Shown: piece after piece, positions 24,082 to 32,639 of the stretch
Position numbering within the stretch: the stretch's first letter is position 1
Layout: each line of letters starts with the position of its first letter
Assembly (NCBI GenBank): GCA_017464525.1
Contig: JAFTZM010000043.1
Location: forward strand, 124,001 to 188,000
Source of the DNA: Clostridia bacterium
GTDB lineage: Bacteria; Bacillota; Clostridia; Oscillospirales; QAKW01
Length of the DNA stretch: 64,000 nucleotides
Direction of reading: 5' to 3'
Notes under the pieces: generated by a model
The model's database searches: none
Seen by the model: only the letters and a program-made list of their open reading frames with translations
Told to the model about the DNA's origin: nothing
Made by a program: the position numbers and the translations under genes

Positions 24082-26235
24082 ATGCGCTACGAACAAAAAT
24101 GGCAGGCGGGCCGCTACGACCCGGCCGGCAAGGAAAGTTACCCCCTCTTCCCCGCGGAGGTGCCGGGGAACGTGCAGTATGACTACAGTAAGTTTATCGG
24201 CATCGACGACCTGATGTACGGCACCAACACCGAAAAGCTCCTGGAAACGGAAAACTGGTACTGGGAGTACCGCACCCGCCTGGATTTTGTGCCGGGCAAG
24301 CAGGTCTGGTTTGTGGCCGAGGGCATTGACTACAAATTTGACGTGCTTTTGAACGGTGTAAATTTACACTCCCAGGAAGGGATGTATACCAAGGTGGAGC
24401 TGGATCTCACCGAGAGCGGCAAGCCCGGGGATCTTTTGCAGATCATCATCCATCCCCATCCCTGCCGCCCCCTGGAGCCGAAGGAGCCCTTCCGCTCTGC
24501 CGCCGATCAGAGCAGCAAGCCCCCGGTGACCTACGGCTGGGATTGGAATCCCCGGTTGGTGATCTCCGGCCTTTGGAAGCCTGCATACATCGAGACCTGC
24601 GAGGACGATTACATTTACAGCTGCGAGCCCTTCTATGAGCTGAATGAAGATCGCACCGAAGCAAGCCTGGTCTTTGAGACCGAATGTGACGCGGAGGTGA
24701 CCTATACCCTCAGCGATCCCCAAGGGGAGGTTCTCTACAAAGGCACCGACCCCCAATATACGGTAAAAAATGTGCAGCTCTGGTGGTGCAACGGCCAGGG
24801 CGAGCCCAACCTTTACTACTGGAAGGCAGAAACTTCCAATGATTACCGGGAGGGCAGCATCGGCTTCCGCACCTTCCGGCTGATCCAGAATCCCGGCACC
24901 AACAGCGAGCCGGCAGGCTTCCCCAAAAGCCGCTACGCTGCCCGCATTACCCCCGAGCTCAACGGCAGGCCCATCTTTGCCAAGGGCTCCAACTGGGTCA
25001 ATCCTGAGTTATTTTTCGGCCGCATCACTCCGCAGCGGCTGGAGGAGCAGATCATTGCTGCCAAGGAAGCCAACATGAATATCTTCCGCATCTGGGGCGG
25101 CAGCGGCATCAACAAGCCGGAATTTTATGATCTTTGCGACCGCCACGGCATTATGGTATGGCAGGAATTCATGCTGTCTTGTAACTGTTACGAGGGCGGG
25201 AAGGAATATCTGGATATTTTAGAGCAGGAGGCCACCTCCATCATCACCGATCTGCGGCGTCACGCCTCGGTGGTACTGTGGTGCGGCGGCAACGAGTTGT
25301 TCAACGGCTGGTCCGGGATGGACGAGCAATCCCTCTCCCTGCGGCTGCTCAATGCCCTTTGCCTGATGCTGGATCCCGAGCGCCCCTTCCTGGCCACCTC
25401 TCCCCTTTCCGGGATGGGCCACGGGGGATACACCTTTGTGGATGAAGCCACCGGTAAGGATTGCCTGCAGCTCTGGCAAGCATCCCATCATACCGCCTAC
25501 ACCGAATTCGGTAACCCCGCCATTGCCCCGGTGGAGCAGCTGAAAAAGGTGATTCCGGCAGAGGAGCTCTTCCCCATCCGGGAGACCCCCTCCTGGATCC
25601 ATCACCACGGCTTCAAGGCATGGGGCCCGGAGCGCTGGCTCTGCCTGTCTACCATCGAAAAGTATTTCGGGGAGCAAGCCTCCTTGGAGGATCTTGTGGA
25701 GAAATCCAACTGGCTGCAATGTGAGGGCTATAAAGGCATCTTTGAAGAAGCCCGCCGGCAGGCGCCCTACTGCTCCATGGCCATTAACTGGTGCTACCAG
25801 GAGCCCTGGATCTGTGCCGCCAATAACTCCCTACTCTCCTACCCCACCGTGAAGAAGCCTGCCTACTATGCGGTGCAGGGCTCTCTGCGTCCCACCTTAG
25901 CCAGCGCACGGATCCCTAAATTCCAATGGAATCCCAAGGAGGTCTTTTCTGCCCAGCTCTGGCTGCTGAACGACGCTCCCGCCGCTGCAGAAACCGAGAT
26001 CACCGCCACCCTCACCTTAGAGGGAGAGGTGCTTGCCACCCTTACCTGGAAGGCCACCGCCGAGGCGGGAAGGAACAAAATGGGCCCCACCCTCAATGCG
26101 GTGCTGCCGGGTGCCACCGACCTTTCGGAGATGACCCTCGCTCTCACCGCCTCCGATCCTTCCCTCAATTCGGAATATAAGCTTTGCTTCAAAAATAAAA
26201 AGAAAAAGGTTGCTTTCAAACAGATGAATGCATAA
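24082..26235 (+). CDS. Glycoside hydrolase family 2, beta-mannosidase-like (first)
   Basis: A 717-residue intracellular GH2 enzyme (no signal peptide). Domain order is a jelly-roll sugar-binding domain (1-190), an immunoglobulin-like domain (200-290), a TIM barrel (about 290-600) and a C-terminal beta domain. The acid/base is in WCGGNELF (Glu405) and the nucleophile in AYTEFGNP (Glu475). GSNWVNPELF and MNIFRIWGGSGINKPEFYDLC resemble beta-mannosidases more than beta-galactosidases or glucuronidases. Its likely role is to split the Man-beta-1,4-GlcNAc core of N-glycans or mannan oligosaccharides. It starts 79 bases after the glycyl radical enzyme and ends at a bidirectional terminator. Confidence 0.82.
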   Translation: MRYEQKWQAGRYDPAGKESYPLFPAEVPGNVQYDYSKFIGIDDLMYGTNTEKLLETENWYWEYRTRLDFVPGKQVWFVAEGIDYKFDVLLNGVNLHSQEGMYTKVELDLTESGKPGDLLQIIIHPHPCRPLEPKEPFRSAADQSSKPPVTYGWDWNPRLVISGLWKPAYIETCEDDYIYSCEPFYELNEDRTEASLVFETECDAEVTYTLSDPQGEVLYKGTDPQYTVKNVQLWWCNGQGEPNLYYWKAETSNDYREGSIGFRTFRLIQNPGTNSEPAGFPKSRYAARITPELNGRPIFAKGSNWVNPELFFGRITPQRLEEQIIAAKEANMNIFRIWGGSGINKPEFYDLCDRHGIMVWQEFMLSCNCYEGGKEYLDILEQEATSIITDLRRHASVVLWCGGNELFNGWSGMDEQSLSLRLLNALCLMLDPERPFLATSPLSGMGHGGYTFVDEATGKDCLQLWQASHHTAYTEFGNPAIAPVEQLKKVIPAEELFPIRETPSWIHHHGFKAWGPERWLCLSTIEKYFGEQASLEDLVEKSNWLQCEGYKGIFEEARRQAPYCSMAINWCYQEPWICAANNSLLSYPTVKKPAYYAVQGSLRPTLASARIPKFQWNPKEVFSAQLWLLNDAPAAAETEITATLTLEGEVLATLTWKATAEAGRNKMGPTLNAVLPGATDLSEMTLALTASDPSLNSEYKLCFKNKKKKVAFKQMNA

Positions 26236-26268
26236 AAAATTGCCGCCCGGTCGGGCGGCAATTTTTTA
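26234..26268. terminator. Bidirectional terminator between GH2 and UPF0371 genes
   Basis: Stem TTGCCGCCCG with its complement, a GT loop, and A- and T-runs on the two sides. The stop codons of both converging genes lie inside it. Confidence 0.85.
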
Positions 26269-27750
26269 TGCATGATATAACTTTTTAGTCTGATACCGGG
26301 GCTCACAGGTGAGGTTAATGCCCAGCTTACGGAAGGTCTGCTCGTCCACCCGGGAGAGGATCACCGAAGAATGAGCCTCCAGCCCCTTCAGCTTTTCCAC
26401 CTGCTCCAGCGCCAGCTTCGCCGTTTTATCGGTGGCGGCGCAGATGGAGAGGGCGATCAGCACCTCATCGGTATGCAGGCGGGGGTTATGGTTTCCTAAA
26501 ACGCCCGTCTTCATCCGCTGGATGGGCTCAATAATAGTGGGCGAAAGGAGCTGCACCTCATCATCGATGCCGCCCAGCACCTTCAACACGTTCAGCAGCA
26601 TAGAAGAGGAGGCTCCCAGCAGCGAGGAGGTCTTACCGGTAATGATCCGACCGTCCTCCAACTGGATAGCTGTGGCGGGGGCACCGGTAGCCTCGGCCTT
26701 GGCTACCGCCGCGGCAGCCACAGGGCGGTCGGCGGCGGTAATATTCAGCTGATTCATCAGCAGCTCGATCTTAGAGACCTCGCTCCGCTCCCCCATTCCC
26801 TGGCGCACATTGCCGAGGGCGGTATAATAACGGCGGATGATCTCCTGATTGGCCGCATCCCGTACAGCCTCATCATCGCAGATGGCGCAACCGGCCATAT
26901 TGACCCCCATATCCGTGGGGCTCTTATAGGGAGACTGACCCATGATCCGCTCCATCATGGCATTGACCACCGGGAAGATCTCGATATCCCGGTTATAATT
27001 GATGGCGGTCTCGCCATAGGCCTCCAGATGGAAGGGATCGATCATATTCACATCGTTCAGATCGGCGGTTGCGGCCTCATAAGCCACATTCACCGGATGC
27101 TTCAGGGGAATATTCCAGATGGGGAAGGTTTCAAATTTGGCATAGCCCGCCTTGATGCCCCGCTTATGCTCATGGTAAAGCTGAGAAAGGCAGGTTGCCA
27201 TTTTTCCGCTGCAGGGTCCGGGGCCGGTGACGACCACCAGCTTTCGTTCGGTTTCGATATAATCGTTCTTACCGAAGCCCTCATCGCTGACAATCAGCGG
27301 AATATTGGAAGGATAATCCTGAATGGGATAATGGCGATAGACCCGGATCCCCAGATTGATCAGCCGCTTTTCAAAGGCCTGCGCCAAGGGCTGGCCGGCA
27401 TAGCAGGTGATCACCACGCTGCCCACGAAAAGGCCGATCCCCCGGAAGGCATCGATAAGGCGCAGAGTATCCAGATCGTAGGTGATGCCCAGATCCCCCC
27501 GGCGCTTATTCTTTTCGATGGCATCTGCATTGATGGCAATGACGATCTCCGCATCCTCCTTCAGGTTGAGAAGCATCTTGACCTTAGAATCGGGCTCAAA
27601 GCCGGGAAGCACGCGGGAAGCATGATAATCATCGAACAGTTTGCCGCCGAATTCCATATAGAGCTTATCCCCGAACATTGCGATCCGATCCCGGATATTC
27701 TGGGACTGCAGCCGCACGTATTCAGCATTATCAAAACCAATCTTTGCCAT
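26266..27750 (-). CDS. UPF0371 (DUF1846) family protein
   Basis: A 494-residue member of the DUF1846/UPF0371 family, common in Firmicutes. The start MAKIGFDNAEYVRLQSQNIR has GGAGG about ten bases upstream; 19 extra codons further up lack a ribosome site. VVTGPGPCSGKMATCLSQLYHEH near residue 185 resembles a nucleotide-binding loop, followed by HPVNVAYEAATADL and a Cys pair in GCAICDD. The biochemical role is not established to my knowledge. It has its own promoter and is flanked by GH2 genes transcribed in both directions, but is probably not part of their pathway. Confidence 0.85.
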   Translation of the reverse strand: MAKIGFDNAEYVRLQSQNIRDRIAMFGDKLYMEFGGKLFDDYHASRVLPGFEPDSKVKMLLNLKEDAEIVIAINADAIEKNKRRGDLGITYDLDTLRLIDAFRGIGLFVGSVVITCYAGQPLAQAFEKRLINLGIRVYRHYPIQDYPSNIPLIVSDEGFGKNDYIETERKLVVVTGPGPCSGKMATCLSQLYHEHKRGIKAGYAKFETFPIWNIPLKHPVNVAYEAATADLNDVNMIDPFHLEAYGETAINYNRDIEIFPVVNAMMERIMGQSPYKSPTDMGVNMAGCAICDDEAVRDAANQEIIRRYYTALGNVRQGMGERSEVSKIELLMNQLNITAADRPVAAAAVAKAEATGAPATAIQLEDGRIITGKTSSLLGASSSMLLNVLKVLGGIDDEVQLLSPTIIEPIQRMKTGVLGNHNPRLHTDEVLIALSICAATDKTAKLALEQVEKLKGLEAHSSVILSRVDEQTFRKLGINLTCEPRYQTKKLYHA

Positions 27751-27778
27751 TTTGCTTCCCTCCTTCAAACAATATATA

Positions 27779-27807
27779 ATTATACTCAATGGAAGGAGTT
27801 CTTGCAA
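27779..27807 (-). promoter_or_regulatory. Promoter of the UPF0371 gene
   Basis: Minus strand: TTGCAA (27802-27807), a 17-base spacer and TATAAT (27779-27784), inside the short gap after the GH2 gene. Confidence 0.7.
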
Positions 27808-27826
27808 GGGAATTTTTTAAAAATTC

Positions 27827-30112
27827 TTAAAATCCTTCAAATTCCGCATCAAAACCGGCGGCGGCCATAAAGGCATTGTACTCAGCAGTAAGCACCTTAT
27901 CGCCGATCTTACCCACAAAATGATTCTTTCCGCAGGCATCCCCCTCCCATTGGATGAGGTAGTAGCCCTGCTCCTCGGGGAGCTGTGCCAGCCGGACGGT
28001 CTCATCGGCGGGAGCAAGATATTCCCCGCTCAGCAGCACCTTCCCAGTAAGGGCATCTGTGACGGTGCATTTGATGTTGAGATCCTTTTGGGTATCGTTG
28101 GCGGCGCAGAGGGTCAGGTTACCGTTTTCATCCGGCTCATCCATCATCATGCAGAAGGGGCTCTGGCTGCGGGCGATATAGTGATATGCCAGTTTTTTAC
28201 AGCCGTACCAATCTACAATAGCATCAGAGAACTGGGGCCACCCATCGATGACATTCCACCAGAGCATCCCGCCGGTATAACCCTTGCGGATACGGAACCG
28301 CTCGATAAAATATTTATTTGCTTCTGCCTGAGAGATCTGGCTTTGATGGGCATAGCCATTGAGATCTTCGGCGGGGTCATGGAACAACCGATCCACCTGA
28401 CTTGCCATCAGGGGGATGCGGTAGGCATAGGGAGAGCCCTTGCGGATCTCCACCCCAGAGGAACGGTAGGAGACCACATTCTCTTTCGTCTCCATGCTGG
28501 TGGCATGGGTCGTCCACTCTTCGTCAAAGACCCGGAAATTCTGCAGGTGCCCCTCGTTGATGAACTTTTTGATGCTTGCGGGAGAATTACAGCCGTGGTA
28601 ACCGGTCTCGGAAACAAAGTGGCTGATGGCGGTGCCGTAGAAATCTCCCTTGAAATAATCCCGAGGGCCCCACAGATGATCCTCGGCGGGCTTGCCGAAG
28701 GTACGGCGATTGCCGGCAAAATAGGGGGAGCTGGGCAGGTAGGGGGTGGTATGCGCCTCCTGCAGAACGACCTCCTTCAGCAGCTTGCGGGTCAGCACAT
28801 TAGCTTCGGGGTCATTCGTATTGTAATCGCACTCATTATCCCCCGCCCACATGACGATACAGGGGTGATTGCTCAATTTCCGAACGATATAGGTCGCTTC
28901 TTCACGAAGCAGCTGCTGAAATTCTTCATTCCAGGGGTAGAAGCCGCAGCCCATGGCAAAATCCTGCCAGATCATGATACCGTGGGCATCGCAGTAATCG
29001 TAGAAAGCATCCTCAGGGTAGATATTGCCGCCCCAGCAGCGGAGCATATTACAGTTCATCCCCTCGGCCAGCTTCAAGCCTCGCTCGGTATGCAGATGCT
29101 GGCGGCAGGGGAAGGGATCGGTGGGCACCCAGTTACTGCCCATCACATAGATCGGCTTGCCGTTGATGATAAAGCGGAATTTGCCCTCGGGGCCGGCTTT
29201 ATCGGTGCGATCCAGCACAGTGGTACGAATTCCCATCTTCAGGCTCTTCTGATCCAGGATCTCCTCTCCCTTCATCAGGTAAGCAGTCACATCGTAAAGG
29301 TTGGGGTCGCCGTAGTTGCGAGGCCACCACAGATAGGGATCCTCCAGCACCGTGGGGATCCGCTCGTTGATGCTGTAGAGGGTCTTATCGATAAAAAAGG
29401 TCTTATCTTTACATTTACCCTCGATCTTGATGGTCATATCATGGAGCAGATCCTGCTCAGTCTGCACCCGAACCGAAAAATCAATGCGAACCTTATTGCC
29501 CTTCATATGCATAATCCGGTAATTGAACCGCTCCAGACGGTCGTAGGGGCGGTAATCGATGCGAACCTCACGCCAGAGACCGCCGGAAACAATACGGGGC
29601 ATAATATCCCACCCGAACATATAGGGGGCTTTGCGCATCAGCATAGAATCGTGGTTATAGGGCTGGCCGTAGCAGGAGGTGGGCAGATCCAACTCCCGAG
29701 CCTTGATGCAGGCGGGGATGATATGCACCATCAGTTCATGCTTGCCGGGCTCCACCCGGTACTCATACTTAAGGTGCATATTTTCGGTGCAATCCAGCAA
29801 ATAACCGTCCATATAGATCTCAGCGAAGGTGTCGATGCCCTCAAAGACCAGGAAGGGCTCCATGCCGTTATCCTCTACCTCAAACTCGGTGCAGTAGAAC
29901 AGATGGGTGGCCTCCAGCTTCTGCAGCTGCAGAACATTGGTGCCCTTAAAGATATCCTCGGGCAACTTACCCGCTCGAATCAGATCCAGTTCAAAGGCGC
30001 CGGGCACCTCTGCGGGGATCATCTCGCAGACTGCCGCCACCTCGGCAGCGGTGGTGGGCTCTTCGATCTTTTTAAATGCGCTGTGCTGTAAAGTTCCTAA
30101 TTTCCATTCCAT
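27827..30112 (-). CDS. Glycoside hydrolase family 2, beta-mannosidase-like (second)
   Basis: A 761-residue GH2 enzyme without a signal peptide, the last gene of a ROK-SIS-GH2 operon. It has a sugar-binding domain at 1-190, an Ig-like domain, a TIM barrel (about 300-650, beginning IIN-GKPIYVMGSNWVP) and a C-terminal beta domain. The acid/base is in WAGDNECD (Glu427) and the nucleophile in FVSETGYHG (Glu502). NMLRCWGGNIYPEDAFYDYC is typical of beta-mannosidases. It is only distantly similar to the GH2 at 24082, so substrates may differ. GAGGAG sits across the stop of the SIS gene, five bases upstream. Confidence 0.84.
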   Translation of the reverse strand: MEWKLGTLQHSAFKKIEEPTTAAEVAAVCEMIPAEVPGAFELDLIRAGKLPEDIFKGTNVLQLQKLEATHLFYCTEFEVEDNGMEPFLVFEGIDTFAEIYMDGYLLDCTENMHLKYEYRVEPGKHELMVHIIPACIKARELDLPTSCYGQPYNHDSMLMRKAPYMFGWDIMPRIVSGGLWREVRIDYRPYDRLERFNYRIMHMKGNKVRIDFSVRVQTEQDLLHDMTIKIEGKCKDKTFFIDKTLYSINERIPTVLEDPYLWWPRNYGDPNLYDVTAYLMKGEEILDQKSLKMGIRTTVLDRTDKAGPEGKFRFIINGKPIYVMGSNWVPTDPFPCRQHLHTERGLKLAEGMNCNMLRCWGGNIYPEDAFYDYCDAHGIMIWQDFAMGCGFYPWNEEFQQLLREEATYIVRKLSNHPCIVMWAGDNECDYNTNDPEANVLTRKLLKEVVLQEAHTTPYLPSSPYFAGNRRTFGKPAEDHLWGPRDYFKGDFYGTAISHFVSETGYHGCNSPASIKKFINEGHLQNFRVFDEEWTTHATSMETKENVVSYRSSGVEIRKGSPYAYRIPLMASQVDRLFHDPAEDLNGYAHQSQISQAEANKYFIERFRIRKGYTGGMLWWNVIDGWPQFSDAIVDWYGCKKLAYHYIARSQSPFCMMMDEPDENGNLTLCAANDTQKDLNIKCTVTDALTGKVLLSGEYLAPADETVRLAQLPEEQGYYLIQWEGDACGKNHFVGKIGDKVLTAEYNAFMAAAGFDAEFEGF

Positions 30113-30117
30113 ATTCG

Positions 30118-30711
30118 TTACTCCTCAAATAAATTGGCTTCCACCTGCGCGCAGATGGCGTGATAAACGGGCAGATGCAGTTCCTGAATTTTAAAGGTCT
30201 CTGTCTCCGGAACCTTGATGCAGAGATCGCAGATCTCCGCCAGCTTCCCGCCGCCGGCGCCGGTCATGCCAATGGTTACAAGCCCCAGCTCCTTGGCGGC
30301 CTTTGCTGCCCAATAGACATTTTTGGCATTGCCGGAGGTGGAAAGCCCCAAAAAGACATCCCCCTCCCGGCCCAATGCGCCCACCAGCTGAGCGTAGGAA
30401 TACTCGCCGTCCACATCGTTGCCGTAGGCGGTGAGCAGAGCATCCAGACTGTTCAGAGGAATGGCCGCCACCCCCTGCTGCATCCGATTGAAGGGCGGCT
30501 GCTGCTCTTCATAGGGGCGCTTCAGCAAAAAGCCCTTCAGCAGCTCCCCGGAAATATGGGATGCATCTGCGGCGCTGCCGCCATTGCCGGCGATGAGCAG
30601 CTTATTGCCGAAAAGATGCATATTGGTAATGGCCACGATGGCCTCTTCGATGGCCTCGGTGCAGCCTGCCAATACCGGATAACGCTCTGCCAATTCTTTT
30701 ACAAATTTCAT
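30118..30711 (-). CDS. SIS domain phosphosugar isomerase-like protein (GmhA/DiaA type)
   Basis: A 197-residue SIS-domain protein of the GmhA/DiaA group. IAGNGGSAADASHISGEL near residue 40 and LGLSTSGNAKNVYWAA near 125 are the phosphosugar-binding loops. The glutamate and histidine positions of GmhA are partly kept (HISGEL; ELHLPVYHAICAQVE near the end). GmhA isomerises sedoheptulose 7-phosphate, but in this operon, between a ROK sugar kinase (4-base overlap) and a beta-mannosidase, it may act on a hexose or amino-sugar phosphate or serve as a sensor. Exact function open. Confidence 0.78.
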   Translation of the reverse strand: MKFVKELAERYPVLAGCTEAIEEAIVAITNMHLFGNKLLIAGNGGSAADASHISGELLKGFLLKRPYEEQQPPFNRMQQGVAAIPLNSLDALLTAYGNDVDGEYSYAQLVGALGREGDVFLGLSTSGNAKNVYWAAKAAKELGLVTIGMTGAGGGKLAEICDLCIKVPETETFKIQELHLPVYHAICAQVEANLFEE

Positions 30712-31634
30712 TTCAATCCCTCCATAGCGACGGCTAAAGCCGCCATATCTCCGATGGCCTCGCCCAATGCGGCAGGCACCACCTCACACACTTCTAACGC
30801 TTGGGGCAGCGCTTCCCTTTGCAGGCTTTTTTCCATAGCAGGCCGCAAAAGATCCTCGCAGCGGGCAAAGATACTGCCGATCACGATCTTTTCCGGGTTC
30901 AGCAGATCCACCAGCACCGCAAGCCCCTCCCCCAGCTTTTCACCGCAGATATCGAATACAGCGCCGGCATAATAATCCCCTGCCCGGGCGGAAGCCGCCA
31001 TTTCGGCCACATCGATCTTTTCGCTGTCCCACGCCACCGGCGTCCCCGAAGCCTTTGCTTCATCAGCGGCCATCCGACCCAGCTGAGCCAGCCCGCCGCC
31101 GCTGCAAAAGCCCTCAAAGGAGCCCCGCTTGCCATAGCCCACAGGCCCATCCTTCCGGAGGCGGAGATGCCCCACCTCCCCGGCGTTGCCGTTGGTACCG
31201 GAAAGCAAGCGTCCATTGGCGATGATCCCGGCGCCAAGGCCGGTGCCGAAGGTGAGGAACACCATATTTTCCGTGCCTTGCCCCGCTCCGAACCGCCATT
31301 CTGCCATGGCGCAGGCGTTGGCATCGTTGCGAAGGGTCACCGGAATATAATCCAGCTCATAGGACATCATCCCCACGATGGGGATCTCATCCCAGCCCGG
31401 TAGATTGGGGGGCGAGAGAATGATCCCCTCCCGCTCATTCAGCGGACCGCCGCAACTGATGCCGCAGGCCTCTATTTCATACCGGTCCCGGAACTCCCCC
31501 ACCGCTGCCTGGATCCTTTTCAGTGTCTCCTCCACATGGGTGGTGGGAAATTTCTTTTTATCCACGATCTTTCCCTCAGCGGTTCCGACCGTAACGGCGC
31601 ATTTGGTGCCGCCGATATCGATCCCCATCAGCAT
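30708..31634 (-). CDS. ROK family sugar kinase, zinc motif lost
   Basis: A 308-residue ROK protein. ATP-binding GIDIGGTKCAVTVG opens the chain, the catalytic Asp lies in RNDANACAMAEW near residue 105, and LTFGTGLGAGII follows. There is no N-terminal DNA-binding domain, so it is a kinase and not a repressor. The usual CxCGxxGCxE zinc loop reads VGYGKRGSFE, lacking its cysteines, while the preceding GH histidine is kept. Substrates of ROK kinases include glucose, mannose, N-acetylmannosamine and N-acetylglucosamine; the GH2 neighbour suggests mannose or GlcNAc. First gene of the operon, with GAGGTG upstream. Confidence 0.83.
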   Translation of the reverse strand: MLMGIDIGGTKCAVTVGTAEGKIVDKKKFPTTHVEETLKRIQAAVGEFRDRYEIEACGISCGGPLNEREGIILSPPNLPGWDEIPIVGMMSYELDYIPVTLRNDANACAMAEWRFGAGQGTENMVFLTFGTGLGAGIIANGRLLSGTNGNAGEVGHLRLRKDGPVGYGKRGSFEGFCSGGGLAQLGRMAADEAKASGTPVAWDSEKIDVAEMAASARAGDYYAGAVFDICGEKLGEGLAVLVDLLNPEKIVIGSIFARCEDLLRPAMEKSLQREALPQALEVCEVVPAALGEAIGDMAALAVAMEGLK

Positions 31635-31654
31635 CTACATCACCTCTTTTTTAT

Positions 31655-31683
31655 ATTGTACAAAATTATCCATGCCACTTCAA
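31655..31683 (-). promoter_or_regulatory. Promoter of the ROK-SIS-GH2 operon
   Basis: Minus strand: TTGAAG (31678-31683), a 17-base spacer and TACAAT (31655-31660). Confidence 0.6.
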
Positions 31684-31724
31684 CAAAAAAAGCAAGAATA
31701 TTCATTTAAATTTCAAGATTTTCA

Positions 31725-31753
31725 TTGAATTTAATGATTTTTTAAGTTATCAT
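31725..31753 (+). promoter_or_regulatory. Promoter of the AraC regulator at 31771
   Basis: TTGAAT (31725-31730), a 17-base spacer and TATCAT (31748-31753), divergent from the ROK operon promoter about 40 bases away. The regulator may bind between them. Confidence 0.55.
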
Positions 31754-31770
31754 AGAGTGGAGGTGATATT

Positions 31771-32520
31771 ATGGACCGGCGCCTGGATCGGGAGACCCAC
31801 ATCGGCAAAAACCGCCATCTGCGGGTAGAGCGGAGAAAGGCCAGCAGCTTTCCCCTTCATGCCCATGAATATTATGAAATGGAGATCGTGCTTTCAGGGC
31901 AGGGCATCCATCGGCTGGGAGAGCAGGTCTACCCCCTGGAACGGGGCAGCATCTTTATTCTGAGCCCAGCGGATTTTCACAGCGTGGAGGTCACCGAAGA
32001 AATGGTGCTCTGGAATATTGCCTTTGATGAAACGGCAGCCCAGCCTCTGCAGACCCCCATCTGCCGCAGCCTGACGGAAGAGGAACTGGAAAAATTCGAT
32101 ATGGCTGCCCGGCTTCTTTCCAAGGAAAATACCCATTTTCAGCCCCTGCTGGACTATCTGCTGGCGCTGCTGATGCCTCCTGCCGAAGAACCCCTGACCC
32201 CCATCCGCAAGGCGATCCTTTATATTGAGACCCATTTCCGGGAGGATCCCTCCTTAGCGGAGGCGGCGGAGCAGGCCTGCCTTTCCCCGGTCTATTTCGG
32301 CGCCCTTTTTAAAAAGGAGACCGGCGAGACCTACATCAGCTACCTGAATTCCTGCAAGGTACGGTGCGCCGCCATGCTGCTGGAAAGCGGCATGAGTGTC
32401 ACCGAGGCCTGCTTTGCCAGCGGCTTCGGCTCCCTTTCAGGCTTTCTTTATACCTATAAGCAGAAGATGGGGGTTTCTCCATCGAAAAGCATACTTTCCA
32501 AAAAAAGAAAGATAAAATAA
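31771..32520 (+). CDS. AraC family regulator divergent from the ROK-SIS-GH2 operon
   Basis: A 249-residue regulator. The N-terminal cupin (about 1-110) holds LHAHEYYEMEIVLSGQG-IHR, a typical arabinose-binding-like start. The C-terminal HTH pair covers about 150-245 (PSLAEAAEQACLSPVYFGAL and SVTEACFASGFGSLSGFLYT). GGAGGTGATATT precedes the ATG. Its divergent placement suggests control of the ROK-SIS-GH2 operon and perhaps of the kinase-isomerase-aldolase operon downstream. Confidence 0.85.
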   Translation: MDRRLDRETHIGKNRHLRVERRKASSFPLHAHEYYEMEIVLSGQGIHRLGEQVYPLERGSIFILSPADFHSVEVTEEMVLWNIAFDETAAQPLQTPICRSLTEEELEKFDMAARLLSKENTHFQPLLDYLLALLMPPAEEPLTPIRKAILYIETHFREDPSLAEAAEQACLSPVYFGALFKKETGETYISYLNSCKVRCAAMLLESGMSVTEACFASGFGSLSGFLYTYKQKMGVSPSKSILSKKRKIK

Positions 32521-32586
32521 CCAAAAATTCTACTTTCCGAAGAGTTAAAGGGCTCTGTTTTTGAAGAAAGCGTGAAAATTCGCAGG

Positions 32587-32615
32587 TTTACATTTGACGC
32601 AAAAAAATTTATAAT
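32587..32615 (+). promoter_or_regulatory. Promoter of the kinase-isomerase-aldolase operon
   Basis: TTTACA (32587-32592), a 17-base spacer and TATAAT (32610-32615), with the start codon 25 bases downstream. Confidence 0.65.
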
Positions 32616-32639
32616 AGAGTTGAAAGGAGCGATTATTCT

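Noticed and set aside
31743..31768. Second copy of the TAGAGTGGG inverted-repeat end
   Set aside because: TAGAGTGG at 31752 is followed by AGGTGATATT, the ribosome site of the AraC gene; there is no matching opposite end, so the short match is chance. The same applies to TAGAGTGG near 50547.
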